Positions 6,349 to 6,813 of a stretch of 6,813 nucleotides of DNA are shown here, in pieces (positions within the stretch are counted from its first letter, which is position 1; each line of letters opens with the position of its first letter). Origin of the DNA: Bacteroidota bacterium (lineage in GTDB: Bacteria; Bacteroidota; Bacteroidia; Flavobacteriales; Flavobacteriaceae); the NCBI GenBank assembly GCA_022560715.1, contig JADFSQ010000105.1:1-6813 (forward strand), written 5' to 3'. The notes under the pieces are model-generated. The model did no database searches. It was given only the letters and a program-made list of their open reading frames with translations, and was not told the origin of the DNA. The position numbers were made by a program, and so were the translations under genes.

Positions 6349-6813
6349 TTAAAAACAATTTATTATTTGTGTTGCAACACGTAAGGCTTCGGTGCCATCA
6401 TGTAGTGTTACAATTGGTTTTGTATTGTTGTTTATAGCATCAGCAAAAGTTTCTAATTCGTCCAGAATAGCATTGTTATTTGAAATTTCCGGATTATCGA
6501 AATAGATTTGTTTTTTTACGCCTTCGGCATTTTGAAGAATCATATCGAAATCACCTGGAGTTTCAGGAGCATCTTGCATTTTTACGACTTCACATTTTTT
6601 TTCTAAAAAATCAACCGAAATATAAGCGTCTTTTTGAAAGAAACGTGTTTTACGCATATTCTTTAATGAAATTCTACTCGCAGTAAGGTTGGCTACACAG
6701 CCATTTTCAAATTCTATTCTTGCATTTGCGATATCTGGCGTGTCGCTAATTACCGAAACACCACTTGCCGAAATATTTTTCACTTTGGAATTCACTACGC
6801 TTAATATAATGTC
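6349..6813 (-). CDS. Gfo/Idh/MocA family oxidoreductase, C-terminal part, cut by the right edge
   Basis: The frame is open from the stop at 6349-6351 to the window edge, giving 154 residues. The fragment begins DIILSVV and contains the beta-sheet features of the Gfo/Idh/MocA C-terminal domain: ARIEFENGCVANLTASR, then MRKTRFFQKDAYISVDF, and near the end NNAILDELETFADAINN and HDGTEALRVA. Family members are NAD(P)-dependent dehydrogenases or reductases acting on sugars and related compounds. The Rossmann nucleotide-binding half, about 150-170 residues, lies outside the window, so the substrate cannot be inferred. A GTG at 6793-6795 is internal and not the start, because the family-like sequence continues upstream of it. 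A 174-bp gap separates it from the dehydrogenase gene, on the same strand. Confidence 0.88.
   Translation of the reverse strand, partial: DIILSVVNSKVKNISASGVSVISDTPDIANARIEFENGCVANLTASRISLKNMRKTRFFQKDAYISVDFLEKKCEVVKMQDAPETPGDFDMILQNAEGVKKQIYFDNPEISNNNAILDELETFADAINNNTKPIVTLHDGTEALRVATQIINCF

Noticed and set aside
6480..6686. Plus-strand open frame of 68 codons
   Set aside because: It is antisense to the oxidoreductase fragment and its translation resembles no known protein.
6793..6795. GTG as the start of the oxidoreductase gene
   Set aside because: The frame continues to the edge with family-like sequence (DIILSVV), so this is an internal Val codon and the gene is truncated by the window.
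1..6813. A novel multi-gene defence or biosynthetic system
   Set aside because: Although a nuclease and a channel are adjacent, both belong to widespread chromosomal families, are embedded with miaA and yggS, and show no toxin, sensor or mobile-element context.

Overview
This 6.8-kb window looks like ordinary chromosome from a marine-type Flavobacteriaceae (Bacteroidota). The evidence is an AT-rich base composition, gene starts without clear Shine-Dalgarno sequences, TAxxTTTG-like promoter motifs, protein sequences typical of the family, and short GC-rich palindromes between genes. No mobile element, CRISPR array, rRNA or tRNA is visible. All genes lie on the minus strand, so transcription runs from high to low coordinates.

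In transcription order: (1) the C-terminal half of a Gfo/Idh/MocA-family oxidoreductase, cut by the right edge; (2) a 174-bp gap with a weak terminator-like hairpin and an 18-bp palindrome; (3) a 3-hydroxybutyryl-CoA dehydrogenase; (4) a DUF1015 protein, 7 bp downstream; (5) a YggS/PLPBP-type PLP-binding protein, 2 bp downstream; (6) a gap with a GC-rich imperfect hairpin and a heptamer repeat; (7) a DnaQ-like exonuclease fused to a UvrC-like GIY-YIG nuclease; (8) a six-helix voltage-gated-type K+ channel with a C-terminal zinc ribbon, 21 bp downstream; (9) miaA, overlapping the channel gene by 11 nt; (10) the first 24 codons of an exported protein, cut by the left edge.

The spacing suggests two tight blocks, dehydrogenase-DUF1015-yggS and nuclease-channel-miaA, probably transcribed as one or two operons. 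The products have no obvious shared pathway: acyl-CoA metabolism, PLP/amino-acid homeostasis, DNA repair, ion transport and tRNA modification. This looks like a housekeeping cluster rather than a dedicated system, and I found no convincing new defence or biosynthetic system.

The most notable points concern the nuclease gene. Its catalytic DxE motif lies upstream of every ATG, GTG or TTG in frame, and the only sensible start is an ATT codon. Its C-terminal region also has four cysteines spaced almost as in the UvrC iron-sulfur site. Other points are the zinc ribbon on the channel and a palindrome just upstream of the dehydrogenase start codon.
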